Positions 1 to 7,715 of a stretch of 28,751 bases of DNA are shown one piece after another. Position numbers and translations under genes: made by a program. A model generated the notes under the pieces. That model was not told the origin of the DNA. It was given only the letters and a program-made list of their open reading frames with translations, and ran no database searches. The stretch's first letter is position 1, and every line of letters begins with the position of its first letter. Origin of the DNA: Deltaproteobacteria bacterium (GTDB lineage: Bacteria; Desulfobacterota; Syntrophia; Syntrophales; UBA2185); contig JAPLJQ010000135.1 in the NCBI GenBank assembly GCA_026388495.1, positions 1-28,751 on the forward strand, written 5' to 3'.

Positions 1-564
1 AATTGATAAGGTATCCGCCTTCCGCCCGGCAGGCCTCCGTCATGAGAATACCGGAAGGAATCAGTCCCGTCGGATGAAACTGTAGAAATTCCGGGTCCTC
101 GATATTCAACCCTGCCCGGTATGCGATGGACTGTCCGTCGCCATTGTGGCTCTCGGATAACTGTGTCCGCCAAAAGGCCGCTGCATGAGCCTGCCATTCG
201 GGAACCGCGACCAGGGCATTCCCCAGTGTTCCAGAAGCATCATCTCCTCGGGCGCCTGTCGAACAAATCTGTCCACGACATCCTGATCGGCCAGAAAGTC
301 AGATCCCTTAACGGTATCCCACGCATGAAGATCCAGGTTATCCCCATCCTCCTCCTGGAGAACAGCAGCGGAACCTCCTTCAGCACACACGGAATGGGGA
401 CGCTGGATTTGAACCTTCGATACGAGAGCCATGTTGATGGTGTCTTTGGATTTCCGGGCAATCTCTACCGCGGCGCGGAGACCGGCCAGGCCGGTTCCGA
501 AAATCAAGACATCATGTGTAAAAACCTCTACCTCATTACTCTTTATATTTCCCATAGCTACCAT
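1..564 (-). pseudogene. Fumarate reductase / succinate dehydrogenase flavoprotein subunit, interrupted, 3' end outside window
   Basis: This is the FAD subunit that interconverts succinate and fumarate. The first 134 or so residues are well conserved: an N-terminal dinucleotide-binding motif (FGTGLAGLRAAVEIA), the FAD-linking region around HSVCAEGGSAAV, and QRPFGGHSYPRAT. Just after PRAT the frame runs into TGA at 106-108. The other frame, open from about 143 down to 2, encodes GDGQSIAYRAG, then FHPTGL and EACRAEGGYLIN, which in this family lie roughly 85-100 residues further on. The gene has therefore lost an internal block and changed frame, with the junction near 135-150. The start is ATG 564 or the in-frame ATG at 555; neither has a strong ribosome binding site. 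It is the last gene of the leftward succinate/propionate cluster. The lesion could be real decay or an assembly deletion. Confidence 0.85.
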
Positions 565-621
565 CCAATTGTTTCAGGTTATAAAGTGATTACACACTCT
601 ATGCCAGGTTGTTAAGTAATT

Positions 622-645
622 GGGGAGAGTGTTTCCACTCTCCCC
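622..645. terminator. Strong hairpin between the fumarase remnant and the flavoprotein gene
   Basis: A perfect 10-bp inverted repeat (GGGGAGAGTG at 622-631, CACTCTCCCC at 636-645) with a 4-base loop starts 7 bases past the fumarase stop codon in the transcribed (minus) direction. No clear T-tract follows, so it may be a weak terminator, an attenuator or an mRNA-stabilising hairpin, and not a classical intrinsic terminator. It would lower expression of the flavoprotein gene relative to the genes before it. Confidence 0.6.
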
Positions 646-652
646 TCGGAGA

Positions 653-793
653 TTATTCTCTCTTGTATTTCTTAACATTTTCACTGTAAAGATCATTTCC
701 TCTGGTGTCATTGATGACAATGACGGGGAAATTCTCTACTTCAAGCCTGCGAACGGCCTCGGGCCCCAGGTCATCAAAGGCCGCTTTCTTTTT
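653..793 (-). pseudogene. Remnant of class I fumarate hydratase, C-terminal (beta) end only
   Basis: The minus strand holds an open stretch of 46 codons ending in TAA at 653-655. It reads DDLGPEAVRRLEVENFPVIV and then INDTRGNDLY, which matches the C-terminal end of the class I (iron-sulfur) fumarase beta subunit, where a DLGPEA segment is followed by a hydrophobic strand and D-x-x-GN. A stop codon, TAG at 794-796, lies in frame immediately upstream, and the 5S gene ends at 845. The alpha subunit and most of the beta subunit are therefore missing. An intact enzyme would hydrate fumarate to malate, the step after the neighbouring flavoprotein. It is too short and has no start codon to be a functional gene. 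Confidence 0.75.
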
Positions 794-844
794 CTATTCT
801 ATCTCTTTATAAGGAATGGAACGCATTTATAAATTCCTACCACC

Positions 845-2764
845 TTATCCGATATCTACCAGTACCTGACCCACCGCTACTGAATCGCCGGATTTCACAT
901 AGATCGTCTTCACTTCCCCGTCAATCGGAGCGGTGAGTGGATTCTGCATTTTCATGGCTTCCAGAATGACAACCTGCTGACCAGCCTTAACCTTGTCTCC
1001 GACTTTGCAGGTGACGTCAACGATAAGGCCGGGCATGGGCGCCGCTACTGATCCTGCGCCTCCTGCTGCCGGCGCTGCTGCTGCCGCTGGTTTCGGCGCT
1101 GCTACTGCCGCTGGTTTCGGCGCTGCTGCTGCTGGTCTCGGTGCTGCGGCAACGACGGGAGCGGCTATGATGGCGCCTCCTTCAGACTCTACTTCAACGG
1201 CGTAGTACGCATCGTCCACAAAGACATTGAACTTCCTGATACCGGCTCCTTTTTCAGGAGCTACCTTTTCTGGTTTTTCCACGAGCTTCCCGGCAAGGGC
1301 CTTCTTGATCAGAGCGTCTTCATTCTTCACTTCTTCAATGGTCTTCGCTATGACTTCTTTGGGAATGGGTTCGAGACCATACTTCCACTTCAGGAATCTC
1401 AACCCGGTCTGGGGATAGATGGCATAGATCAGTGTATCGCCGGGATTCTTCGCGATATCTTTCGTTGCCTCTCTTGCCTTATCCATTTCCGGCTCTAAGG
1501 CGTCTGCAGCACGGTTTGTCATGGGGGTCTCGCCCCGCTTATACCCTTTGAGGCACATCTTCTGAATCTCTTTATCAATGGGTGCGGGAGGTGCGCCGTA
1601 AAGACCGAAACAGTAATCTTTAATCTCCCCCGAGATCATCTTGTAGCGGCCCATGAGAACATTCATGACGGCCTGGATTCCCACGATCTGACTGGTGGGG
1701 GTTACGAGGGGAGGATACCCCAGCTCTTTTCTCGTCTGGGGAAGCTCATCGTACACCTCATTGATTCTGTGAAGCGCATTGGCCTCCTTCAAATTCGCCA
1801 CGAGGTTGGTCTGCATCCCGCCGGGTACCTGATGGAGCAACACGCCCGCATCGATAACCGCCATTCTTGTCGTGTCGAGGAACTGACGGTACTTCGGAGC
1901 GATCAATTCAAGGTTATTCCCGATTTCAACCATTTTCCTCAGATCCAGGCCTATATCTCTGTCCGTGCCTTCGAGGGCAACAAGGATCGGTTCGATAGCG
2001 GGCTGGGAGGAACGGAGCGCAAAGGGAGAAAGCGCCGTATCGACGATATCCACACCGGCTTCCGCCGCCTTCAGATATGCCATGGAACCCTGACCGCTGG
2101 TGTAGTGGGTATGGAGCTCTATGGGGATCTTGATGGCTGCCTTCAGGGCTTTTACCAGGTCATAGGCGTCATAGGGGGAAATCAATCCCGCCATGTCCTT
2201 GATACAGAAGGAGTCCGCCCCCATCTGTTCGATAATCTTTGCCTTTTTTATATAGAAATCGATGTCATAAACCTCGCCTCCCATGCGCCTCTCTGTGAGG
2301 GAGTAGCAGACGCTGCCCTGGATGTGCTTTCCCGCTTTCTTGATGGCCCGGAAGGGGGCTTCGAAGTTTCTTGTGTCGTTCACGGCATCGAACACCCGGA
2401 AGACATCCAGACCGCACTCGGCTGTGTACTGGACAAACTCGTCGACGACGTCGTCGGCGTAGTTTCTGTAACCAACGATGTTCTGACCGCGAAGGAGCAT
2501 CATCAGTTTGGTATCGGGCAATAACTTTCTCATTGTTCTGAGACGATCCCATGGATCCTCACCTAAAAACCGTGTGGGCACGTCAAAGGTGGCGCCACCC
2601 CATACCTCCATGCAGTACCACCCGATATCATTCATCGCTTCTGCTAGGGGAATCATATCCTCCGTTCTCATTCTGGTCGCCAGCGATGACTGATGGCCAT
2701 CGCGGAAAGTCGTATCCGTGATTTTCAGAGGATTTGCTGCTGTTTTCTTTTTCTTCTCTGCCAT
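845..2764 (-). CDS. oadA: Methylmalonyl-CoA/oxaloacetate carboxyltransferase 5S-type subunit fused to a biotin carrier domain
   Basis: This protein carries the carboxyltransferase half-reaction between pyruvate/oxaloacetate and biotin, and also carries the biotin. The 639-residue protein has an HMGL-like TIM barrel at about 12-290 (DTTFRDGHQS near the N-terminus, the carboxylatable lysine in CIKDMAGL, metal-binding histidines in LHTHYTSG) and a conserved carboxylase domain at about 300-470. An Ala/Pro linker at about 535-570 leads to a C-terminal biotinyl domain with EAMKMQ (biotin on Lys605). The symbol is the family symbol. Without a membrane beta subunit gene in the window, a soluble transcarboxylase that couples propionyl-CoA carboxylation to oxaloacetate decarboxylation fits better than a sodium-pumping decarboxylase. 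It is translated from ATG behind GGGAGTTT, and follows the small-subunit gene in the operon. Confidence 0.9.
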   Translation of the reverse strand: MAEKKKKTAANPLKITDTTFRDGHQSSLATRMRTEDMIPLAEAMNDIGWYCMEVWGGATFDVPTRFLGEDPWDRLRTMRKLLPDTKLMMLLRGQNIVGYRNYADDVVDEFVQYTAECGLDVFRVFDAVNDTRNFEAPFRAIKKAGKHIQGSVCYSLTERRMGGEVYDIDFYIKKAKIIEQMGADSFCIKDMAGLISPYDAYDLVKALKAAIKIPIELHTHYTSGQGSMAYLKAAEAGVDIVDTALSPFALRSSQPAIEPILVALEGTDRDIGLDLRKMVEIGNNLELIAPKYRQFLDTTRMAVIDAGVLLHQVPGGMQTNLVANLKEANALHRINEVYDELPQTRKELGYPPLVTPTSQIVGIQAVMNVLMGRYKMISGEIKDYCFGLYGAPPAPIDKEIQKMCLKGYKRGETPMTNRAADALEPEMDKAREATKDIAKNPGDTLIYAIYPQTGLRFLKWKYGLEPIPKEVIAKTIEEVKNEDALIKKALAGKLVEKPEKVAPEKGAGIRKFNVFVDDAYYAVEVESEGGAIIAAPVVAAAPRPAAAAPKPAAVAAPKPAAAAAPAAGGAGSVAAPMPGLIVDVTCKVGDKVKAGQQVVILEAMKMQNPLTAPIDGEVKTIYVKSGDSVAVGQVLVDIG

Positions 2765-2887
2765 AAATAAACTCCCTTTCCTGAAATTATTATTCTTTAT
2801 TGTTCAGATATTTGAAAAATTTGATTTCCTTACCACTATATTAGCAATGCGGCCTTAGCTGCCGTTGCTCAAGCTGATATAAAGATA

Positions 2888-3082
2888 TTAATACATCCGC
2901 ATCTGCCACGACCGTCGCTGCAACGTCGCGTCCATCCGTCCGGCTATCGCCCAGAGATTCACGGTTGCAAATGGCGGAGCCGCCGCCGCTGCCTGGGCCG
3001 CCATTGCTGCGGCTTCTTCTTCAAGATAGGCGCCTAACGCGGCTGAGATGGCTGCCATCACTTTTGGATCTATTGATTCCAT
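2888..3082 (-). CDS. Small subunit of methylmalonyl-CoA carboxyltransferase/decarboxylase
   Basis: This 64-residue protein lies between the two large carboxyltransferase genes. It starts with a short acidic helix (PKVMAAISAALGAYLEEEAA), continues through an Ala-rich stretch, and ends in a conserved-looking NLWAIAGRMDATLQRRSWQMRMY tail split over residues 42-64. Small proteins with this layout (an early acidic helix, NLWA.AGR, and a basic tail ending in RMY) occur beside the carboxyltransferase genes of decarboxylase and transcarboxylase clusters, where they are thought to help assembly. There is no membrane segment, so it is not the classical OadG-type gamma subunit. AAAGGAA precedes the ATG. 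The assignment rests on pattern and position; its biochemical role is inferred. Confidence 0.7.
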   Translation of the reverse strand: MESIDPKVMAAISAALGAYLEEEAAAMAAQAAAAAPPFATVNLWAIAGRMDATLQRRSWQMRMY

Positions 3083-3113
3083 ATGAAATTTCCTTTTCTA
3101 TGTCAGCTAATTC

Positions 3114-4667
3114 CTACATGGGAATGTTGCCGTGTTTCTTCGGTGGCCTTGTTTCCCGCTTGGACCTCAGCATATCGAGGGCCCGGATGATGTAACGACG
3201 GGTTTCGTGGGGTCGAATCACCGCATCCACATAGCCTCTGCCTGCTGCCGCATAAGGATTACAGAAGGCATCCTCGTATTCCTTGATTTTTGCTGCTCGC
3301 ATGGCTTTGGGGTCTGCCGCCTCTTTAATCTCCTTTCGGAAGATGATATTGCATGCCCCTTCAGCGCCCATAACCGCCATCTCTGCCGTCGGCCAGGCGA
3401 TGACCATGTCCGCACCCAGGTCGCGGCTGCACATGGCAAGAAAGGATCCGCCGTAGTCCTTCCGGGTTGCCAAAGTGATCTTCGGAACCGTTGCTTCCGA
3501 GTAGCACCACAGGAGCTTTGCACCATGACGGATGATTCCCCTCCATTCCTGGTCCGTTCCGGGCAGATAGCCGGGAACGTCTGCGATGGTAATCATGGGA
3601 ATATTGAAGGCATCGCAAAAACGAATGAATTTTGTTGCCTTGTCAGAAGCGTCCACATCCAGACACCCGGCGAGCCAGGCGGGCTGGTTCGCGATGAACC
3701 CAACCGTATGACCTCCCATGCGGCCGAAAGCCACGACCATATTCCGGGCGAAGTACATATGGGGTTCCAGAAAATCGCCATTGTCACACAATGTGCCAAT
3801 CAGGGTCTTCATGTCATAATTCTGTCTCGCGGAATCCGGCACGAGGGTGTCCAGATTGTAATCAAGCCGGTTCGGATCGTCCCCTGTATCCACGTAGGGC
3901 GGATCTTCCATGTTGTTGGAGGGGAGGAAACTGAGAAGTCTCTTGATTTGATTGATGTTGTCTTCATCGCTCTCACAGGCGAAGTGCGCCACACCACTCT
4001 TCGTGTTGTGGGTCATCGCTCCCCCCAGAGCCTCAAAATCAATGATTTCTCCCGTCACGGATCTGATGACATCGGGACCGGTAATAAACATGTAGCTGGA
4101 GTTCTTGGTCATGAATATCCAGTCAGTCATGGCAGGTGAGTAAACGGCTCCACCCGCTGTGGGCCCCATGATGGCGGAAATCTGAGGGATCGTGCCCGAT
4201 GCGCAGGAGTTGCGGTAGAAAATCTGACCGTAACCGGCGAGGGAGTCCACCGCTTCCTGGATTCTGGCGCCGCCGGAGTCATTAAAGCCCACACAGGGAG
4301 CTCCGGTTTTTACAGCCAGATCCATAACCTTGCATATCTTCTTGGAGTGCATCTCGCCGAGCGATCCGGCTCGGGCGGTAAAATCCTGGGAAAAGGCGAA
4401 TACCGTTCGGCCGTTTACCTTTCCGTATCCCGTGATGACCGCTTCCGCAGGCACTTCCACTTTGTCCATGCCAAAGTCGGTACAACGGTGGCGCATGAAC
4501 AGGTCTGTTTCCACAAACGTGCCCGGGTCGTACAGCATGTTGATTCTTTCCCTTGCCGTGAGCTTGCCGCCGTCGTGCTGCTTCGCGATTGCCTTGGGCC
4601 CGCCCTGGGCCATGGCAATGGCTTCACGTCTTTCTAATTCCTGAATTTTTGGAGGTTTTTCACTCAT
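3114..4667 (-). CDS. mmdA: Methylmalonyl-CoA carboxyltransferase 12S-type subunit (acyl-CoA carboxylase carboxyltransferase family)
   Basis: The 517-residue protein is the acyl-CoA half of the carboxyltransferase. It moves the carboxyl group between methylmalonyl-CoA and biotin, with propionyl-CoA as the other product. The length is usual for the family. Two crotonase-like halves are visible: an N-terminal part with YGKVNGRTVFAFSQDFTARAGSLGEMHSKKI (over residues 85-115), the oxyanion loop GFNDSGGARIQE and MGPTAGGAVYSPA, and a C-terminal part with DVPGYLPGTDQEWRGIIRHG and ATRKDYGGSFLAM. It starts at ATG 4667 after AGGAGAG. It is 29 bases downstream of the damaged epimerase gene and 31 bases before the small subunit. 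It pairs with the biotin-bearing 5S-type protein. Confidence 0.92.
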   Translation of the reverse strand: MSEKPPKIQELERREAIAMAQGGPKAIAKQHDGGKLTARERINMLYDPGTFVETDLFMRHRCTDFGMDKVEVPAEAVITGYGKVNGRTVFAFSQDFTARAGSLGEMHSKKICKVMDLAVKTGAPCVGFNDSGGARIQEAVDSLAGYGQIFYRNSCASGTIPQISAIMGPTAGGAVYSPAMTDWIFMTKNSSYMFITGPDVIRSVTGEIIDFEALGGAMTHNTKSGVAHFACESDEDNINQIKRLLSFLPSNNMEDPPYVDTGDDPNRLDYNLDTLVPDSARQNYDMKTLIGTLCDNGDFLEPHMYFARNMVVAFGRMGGHTVGFIANQPAWLAGCLDVDASDKATKFIRFCDAFNIPMITIADVPGYLPGTDQEWRGIIRHGAKLLWCYSEATVPKITLATRKDYGGSFLAMCSRDLGADMVIAWPTAEMAVMGAEGACNIIFRKEIKEAADPKAMRAAKIKEYEDAFCNPYAAAGRGYVDAVIRPHETRRYIIRALDMLRSKRETRPPKKHGNIPM

Positions 4668-4696
4668 TACTTCTCTCCTCTATTTTTATATAATTG

Positions 4697-5101
4697 TTAT
4701 ATTTTCTGACACAGTTCCACCAGAACACCATTTGTGTCTTTCGGATGGAGGAAGGCGATTTTTTTCCCGCCGGCGCCCATGCGGGGAACCTTATCGATCA
4801 GACGGATACCCTTGGCCTCCAGCTCTTTTAAAGCCTCTTCAATGTTGTCCACTAAAAATGCAACGTGCTGGACGCCTTCTCCCTTCTTTTCAATGAAGCC
4901 CGCGATGGGGCCGTCCGGGGCGGTGGACTGTAAAAGCTCCACTTCCGTATCACCTACGGGGAGAAAAGCGGTCGTCACCTTCTGTTAGGCAACGGTTTCA
5001 CTGCCTTCCAGTTTCAATCCCAGTGTTGTGGAAAAAAACTTCATGGCTGCGTCAATACTGTTTACTGCAACACCGATATGGTCAACCTTTAATACTTTCA
5101 T
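4697..5101 (-). pseudogene. mce: Methylmalonyl-CoA epimerase with an in-frame TAA
   Basis: The enzyme interconverts (2S)- and (2R)-methylmalonyl-CoA, linking the transcarboxylase to the B12-dependent mutase. Read from ATG 5101 (GGGAGGTCATT upstream), the frame gives 134 positions, the normal length of this VOC-fold family, but codon 39 is TAA (4985-4987). Before it: MKVLKVDHIGVAVNS with metal-ligand His8, ending GSETVA. After it: QKVTTAFLPVGDTEVELLQ, GVQHVAFLV (second His) and GVLVELC (the Glu ligand). The frame and similarity continue exactly across the stop. A Glu is usual at this position, so a single GAA to TAA change explains it. A GTG at 4978 could restart translation and give a 93-residue C-terminal piece. 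The alternatives are a true nonsense mutation, reinitiation into two pieces, or a base-call error. Confidence 0.9.
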
Positions 5102-5213
5102 AATGACCTCCCTATATAGCTTTTTTTACATGATGGTTGTAACCCTTGAAGGTCGGAATGTTAACTATTTTCACGTCTTATTAATCTTTACTCGGTGTCA
5201 GGATAGTGTATCC

Positions 5214-6107
5214 TTATTTCTTTTTAGCCTTCTTGGCCAGGATTTCCTGGACGCGTTTCCCGATCTCGGCGGGGTTCTTCTCGACGGTGACACCGGCGGC
5301 TTCCAGAGCCTTGAATTTTTCATCCGCCGTGCCTTTTCCACCTGAGATGATGGCGCCGGCATGGCCCATTCTTCTCCCCGGAGGGGCGGTTCGACCGGCG
5401 ATGAAAGATACGACCGGCTTGGAGACGTATGCTTTGATGAATTCAGCAGCCTCTTCTTCAGCGGTTCCACCGATCTCTCCGATCATGACAATGACTTCCG
5501 TCTGTTTGTCTTTTTCATACAGCGCCAGCATATCAACAAAACCTGAACCGGGAATGGGATCACCACCAATACCGATGGAGGTGGACTGGCCTATCCCCAG
5601 ATTCGTCAGCTGCCAGATCGCTTCGTAGGTCAGGGTTCCACTTCTTGAAATCACGCCGACATTACCCTTCTTATGGATGAAGCTCGGCATAAACCCGATC
5701 TTGCCTACACCGGGGGTCGTGATTCCCGGGCAGTTGCAACCGATCATCCGGGCTTTGGATGTCTTCAGTACCTGCTTGACCTTGATCATATCCGTTACGG
5801 GAATACCTTCCGTCATGCACACAACGAGACCGATTCCTGCTTCGATAGATTCAATAATTGCATCAGCAGAGAAAGCCGCGGGCGTGTACAAGGCGGCAAC
5901 ATTTGCGCCCTGTTTTTCTACCGCATCGGCCACCCGGTTATATACGGGGATTCCATCAACGTCCATACCCCCTTTGCCCGGGGTGACCCCGGCGACGACT
6001 TTTGTCCCAAAATTGACCGATTCGCGGGTATGAAAAGTCCCTTCCGAACCGGTAATCCCCTGTACGACTACACGAGAGTCTTTATCTAAAAGTATTGCCA
6101 TGTTCAA
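5214..6107 (-). CDS. sucD: Succinyl-CoA synthetase (ligase) alpha subunit
   Basis: The 297-residue protein binds CoA and carries the phosphohistidine in the reversible reaction succinyl-CoA + NDP + Pi = succinate + CoA + NTP. The N-terminal CoA-binding fold shows VVQGITGSEGTFHTRESVNFG. The middle has NCPGITTPG and the SRSGTLTYEA loop. The catalytic histidine is His249 in MGHAGAIISGG. The length is normal. GGGTGAG precedes ATG 6107. It lies 33 bases downstream of sucC, the usual beta-alpha order, and 112 bases upstream of the epimerase. In this cluster it links the methylmalonyl-CoA branch to succinate with substrate-level phosphorylation or its reverse. Confidence 0.95.
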   Translation of the reverse strand: MNMAILLDKDSRVVVQGITGSEGTFHTRESVNFGTKVVAGVTPGKGGMDVDGIPVYNRVADAVEKQGANVAALYTPAAFSADAIIESIEAGIGLVVCMTEGIPVTDMIKVKQVLKTSKARMIGCNCPGITTPGVGKIGFMPSFIHKKGNVGVISRSGTLTYEAIWQLTNLGIGQSTSIGIGGDPIPGSGFVDMLALYEKDKQTEVIVMIGEIGGTAEEEAAEFIKAYVSKPVVSFIAGRTAPPGRRMGHAGAIISGGKGTADEKFKALEAAGVTVEKNPAEIGKRVQEILAKKAKKK

Positions 6108-6140
6108 CTCACCCTTTCTTTTTAAATTTATATGATATTG

Positions 6141-7307
6141 TTATTTAAGTAATGCAACAACCTTTTCAGCCGCTTCATAGAGACCATCGGCCACGGTGAA
6201 TTTCAGACCCGATTCCTTAAGGAGTTTTTTGCCTTCTTCCACATTGGTTCCCTGGAGCCTGATCACCATGGGCAGTTTCATATCAATGTTTTTGGCTGCC
6301 TGGATGATACCGTTTGCCACACGATCACACCGGAGAATACCACCAAAGATATTAACCAGAATGGCTTTCACGTTGGGATCGGAGGTAAGGATCTTAAAGG
6401 CTTTTTCAATCTGATCGGGGTTGGCTCCTCCACCGACATCAAGGAAGTTTGCCGGTTCGCCACCCGCCATTTTAATGAGATCCATCGTCGTCATGGCAAG
6501 GCCTGCGCCGTTGACCATACAGGCAATATTCCCGTCTAATTTAATATAATTAACCCCTGCATTTTTAGCGATCACTTCCAGGGGATCTTCTTCATTTTCA
6601 TCTCTTAACTCTTTGATGTCCGGATGGCGGAATAACCCGTCATCATCGAAATTTATCTTGGCATCGACGGCGATGAGATTTCCCTCTGCGGTGAGGACGA
6701 GGGGGTTGATTTCTACAAGAGAGGCATCCTTGTCAACAAAGAGTTCATACAGGCCCTTGGCGATGGTTGCGAACTGGGCGCTGAGCGACTTATCGGTTAA
6801 TCCCAACCCGTAGGCGAGCTTTCTGGCTTCGAACGGGCTGAATCCCACGGCGGGGGGAACCGCACACTTGATAATTTTTTCAGGCGTGTTTTTTGCCACT
6901 TCTTCAATGTCCATTCCGCCGGCTTCCGATGCCATGAAAACGACGCATTCCTTGTCGCGCGCGCGATCCACCACCATACCAAGATAAAGTTCTTTCTTGA
7001 TATTGGATGTTTCTTCAACCAGGACTTTCTGTACCCTAATCCCTTCCGGACCGGTCTGATGGGTAACCAACTGCATACCGAGAATTTTCTTCGCTGCCTC
7101 GTAAGCATCATCAGGTGTTTTGGCTATTTTCACACCACCACCTTTCCCTCGCCCGCCGGCATGGATCTGGGCCTTTACAATAGACACCTTGTTCAGGGAT
7201 TTGGCAATTTCTCGAGCCTTTTCAGGTGAGTCTGCAACATCACCATTGGGTACCGGAACATTGTATGCCCGCAAGAGACTTTTAGCCTGATATTCGTGAA
7301 TCTTCAT
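6141..7307 (-). CDS. sucC: Succinyl-CoA synthetase (ADP/GDP-forming) beta subunit
   Basis: The 388-residue protein is the nucleotide-binding partner of SucD and has the usual length. The ATP-grasp part begins at MKIHEYQAKSLL and has the glycine-rich AGGRGKGGGVKIAK loop. The C-terminal ligase part has GNIACMVNGAGLAMTTMD and NIFGGILRCDRVANGI. It starts at ATG 7307 behind GGAGG. It is the first gene of the leftward cluster, downstream of a sigma-70-like promoter (7527-7555) and a leader of about 210 bases that contains a 7-bp inverted repeat. Confidence 0.95.
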   Translation of the reverse strand: MKIHEYQAKSLLRAYNVPVPNGDVADSPEKAREIAKSLNKVSIVKAQIHAGGRGKGGGVKIAKTPDDAYEAAKKILGMQLVTHQTGPEGIRVQKVLVEETSNIKKELYLGMVVDRARDKECVVFMASEAGGMDIEEVAKNTPEKIIKCAVPPAVGFSPFEARKLAYGLGLTDKSLSAQFATIAKGLYELFVDKDASLVEINPLVLTAEGNLIAVDAKINFDDDGLFRHPDIKELRDENEEDPLEVIAKNAGVNYIKLDGNIACMVNGAGLAMTTMDLIKMAGGEPANFLDVGGGANPDQIEKAFKILTSDPNVKAILVNIFGGILRCDRVANGIIQAAKNIDMKLPMVIRLQGTNVEEGKKLLKESGLKFTVADGLYEAAEKVVALLK

Positions 7308-7359
7308 TATTTACCTCCAATCCTTTTAGTGTTTAAAGTCTTCAAATTTATTAAATAAT

Positions 7360-7376
7360 TAGGGTTCACAACCCTA
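7360..7376. promoter_or_regulatory. Inverted repeat in the sucC leader, possible operator
   Basis: TAGGGTT and AACCCTA flank a 3-base centre (CAC). The symmetric 17-base site lies about 53 bases upstream of the sucC start and downstream of the promoter candidate. It could be a repressor site or a short RNA hairpin. The protein that might bind it is unknown. Confidence 0.4.
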
Positions 7377-7526
7377 CCCTGGGAAAATAAAAGAATCCGT
7401 ATGGTTCTAAGGATTTGATTTAATTTTCTCAGGTAAATTTGCGATCACGATGAAATAAAATCCAACTGCCCTTCCTTGGTTGATAAGATGCCGATGATAG
7501 TTGTGGTATACATGAATTAGTGGCGC

Positions 7527-7555
7527 TTCATATCACCCAAAAAGGGTTCTGTCAA
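7527..7555 (-). promoter_or_regulatory. Sigma-70-type promoter candidate for sucC and the methylmalonyl-CoA cluster
   Basis: On the minus strand TTGACA (7555-7550) is followed after 17 bases by TATGAA (7532-7527). The -35 is perfect and the -10 has four of six consensus bases. It would start transcription near 7520, leaving a leader of about 210 bases before sucC. Confidence 0.5.
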
Positions 7556-7715
7556 CTTTTTTCTGTAAATTTTTCGTAAATTTCTCCAAAGGGTGTGTTT
7601 GATCATGATTCATATGCGGCAAGTGAACAGGTGCTTATATATTAAGGAAAAAAAGGAAGATGAACAGGACGAGTATTTGTAACTTTAAAGCATTTTCAGT
7701 GGCGGGGAAATACGA

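Noticed and set aside
620..832. Plus-strand ORF of 70 codons
   Set aside because: It is the reverse image of the fumarase C-terminal remnant on the minus strand and has no ribosome site.
1769..2524. Plus-strand ORF of 251 codons inside the 5S-type gene
   Set aside because: It is antisense to a strongly conserved gene and its translation resembles no family.
3132..4139. Plus-strand ORF of 335 codons antisense to the 12S-type gene
   Set aside because: It is a shadow of the codon bias of a clearly conserved enzyme; the translation is rich in His, Cys and Arg and has no domain pattern.
845..4667. Sodium-pumping methylmalonyl-CoA or oxaloacetate decarboxylase
   Set aside because: No membrane beta subunit or membrane-anchored gamma subunit gene is seen; a soluble transcarboxylase fits better, though a distant beta gene cannot be excluded.
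4985..4987. Recoding of the epimerase stop as selenocysteine or pyrrolysine
   Set aside because: The codon is TAA, while those residues use TGA and TAG.
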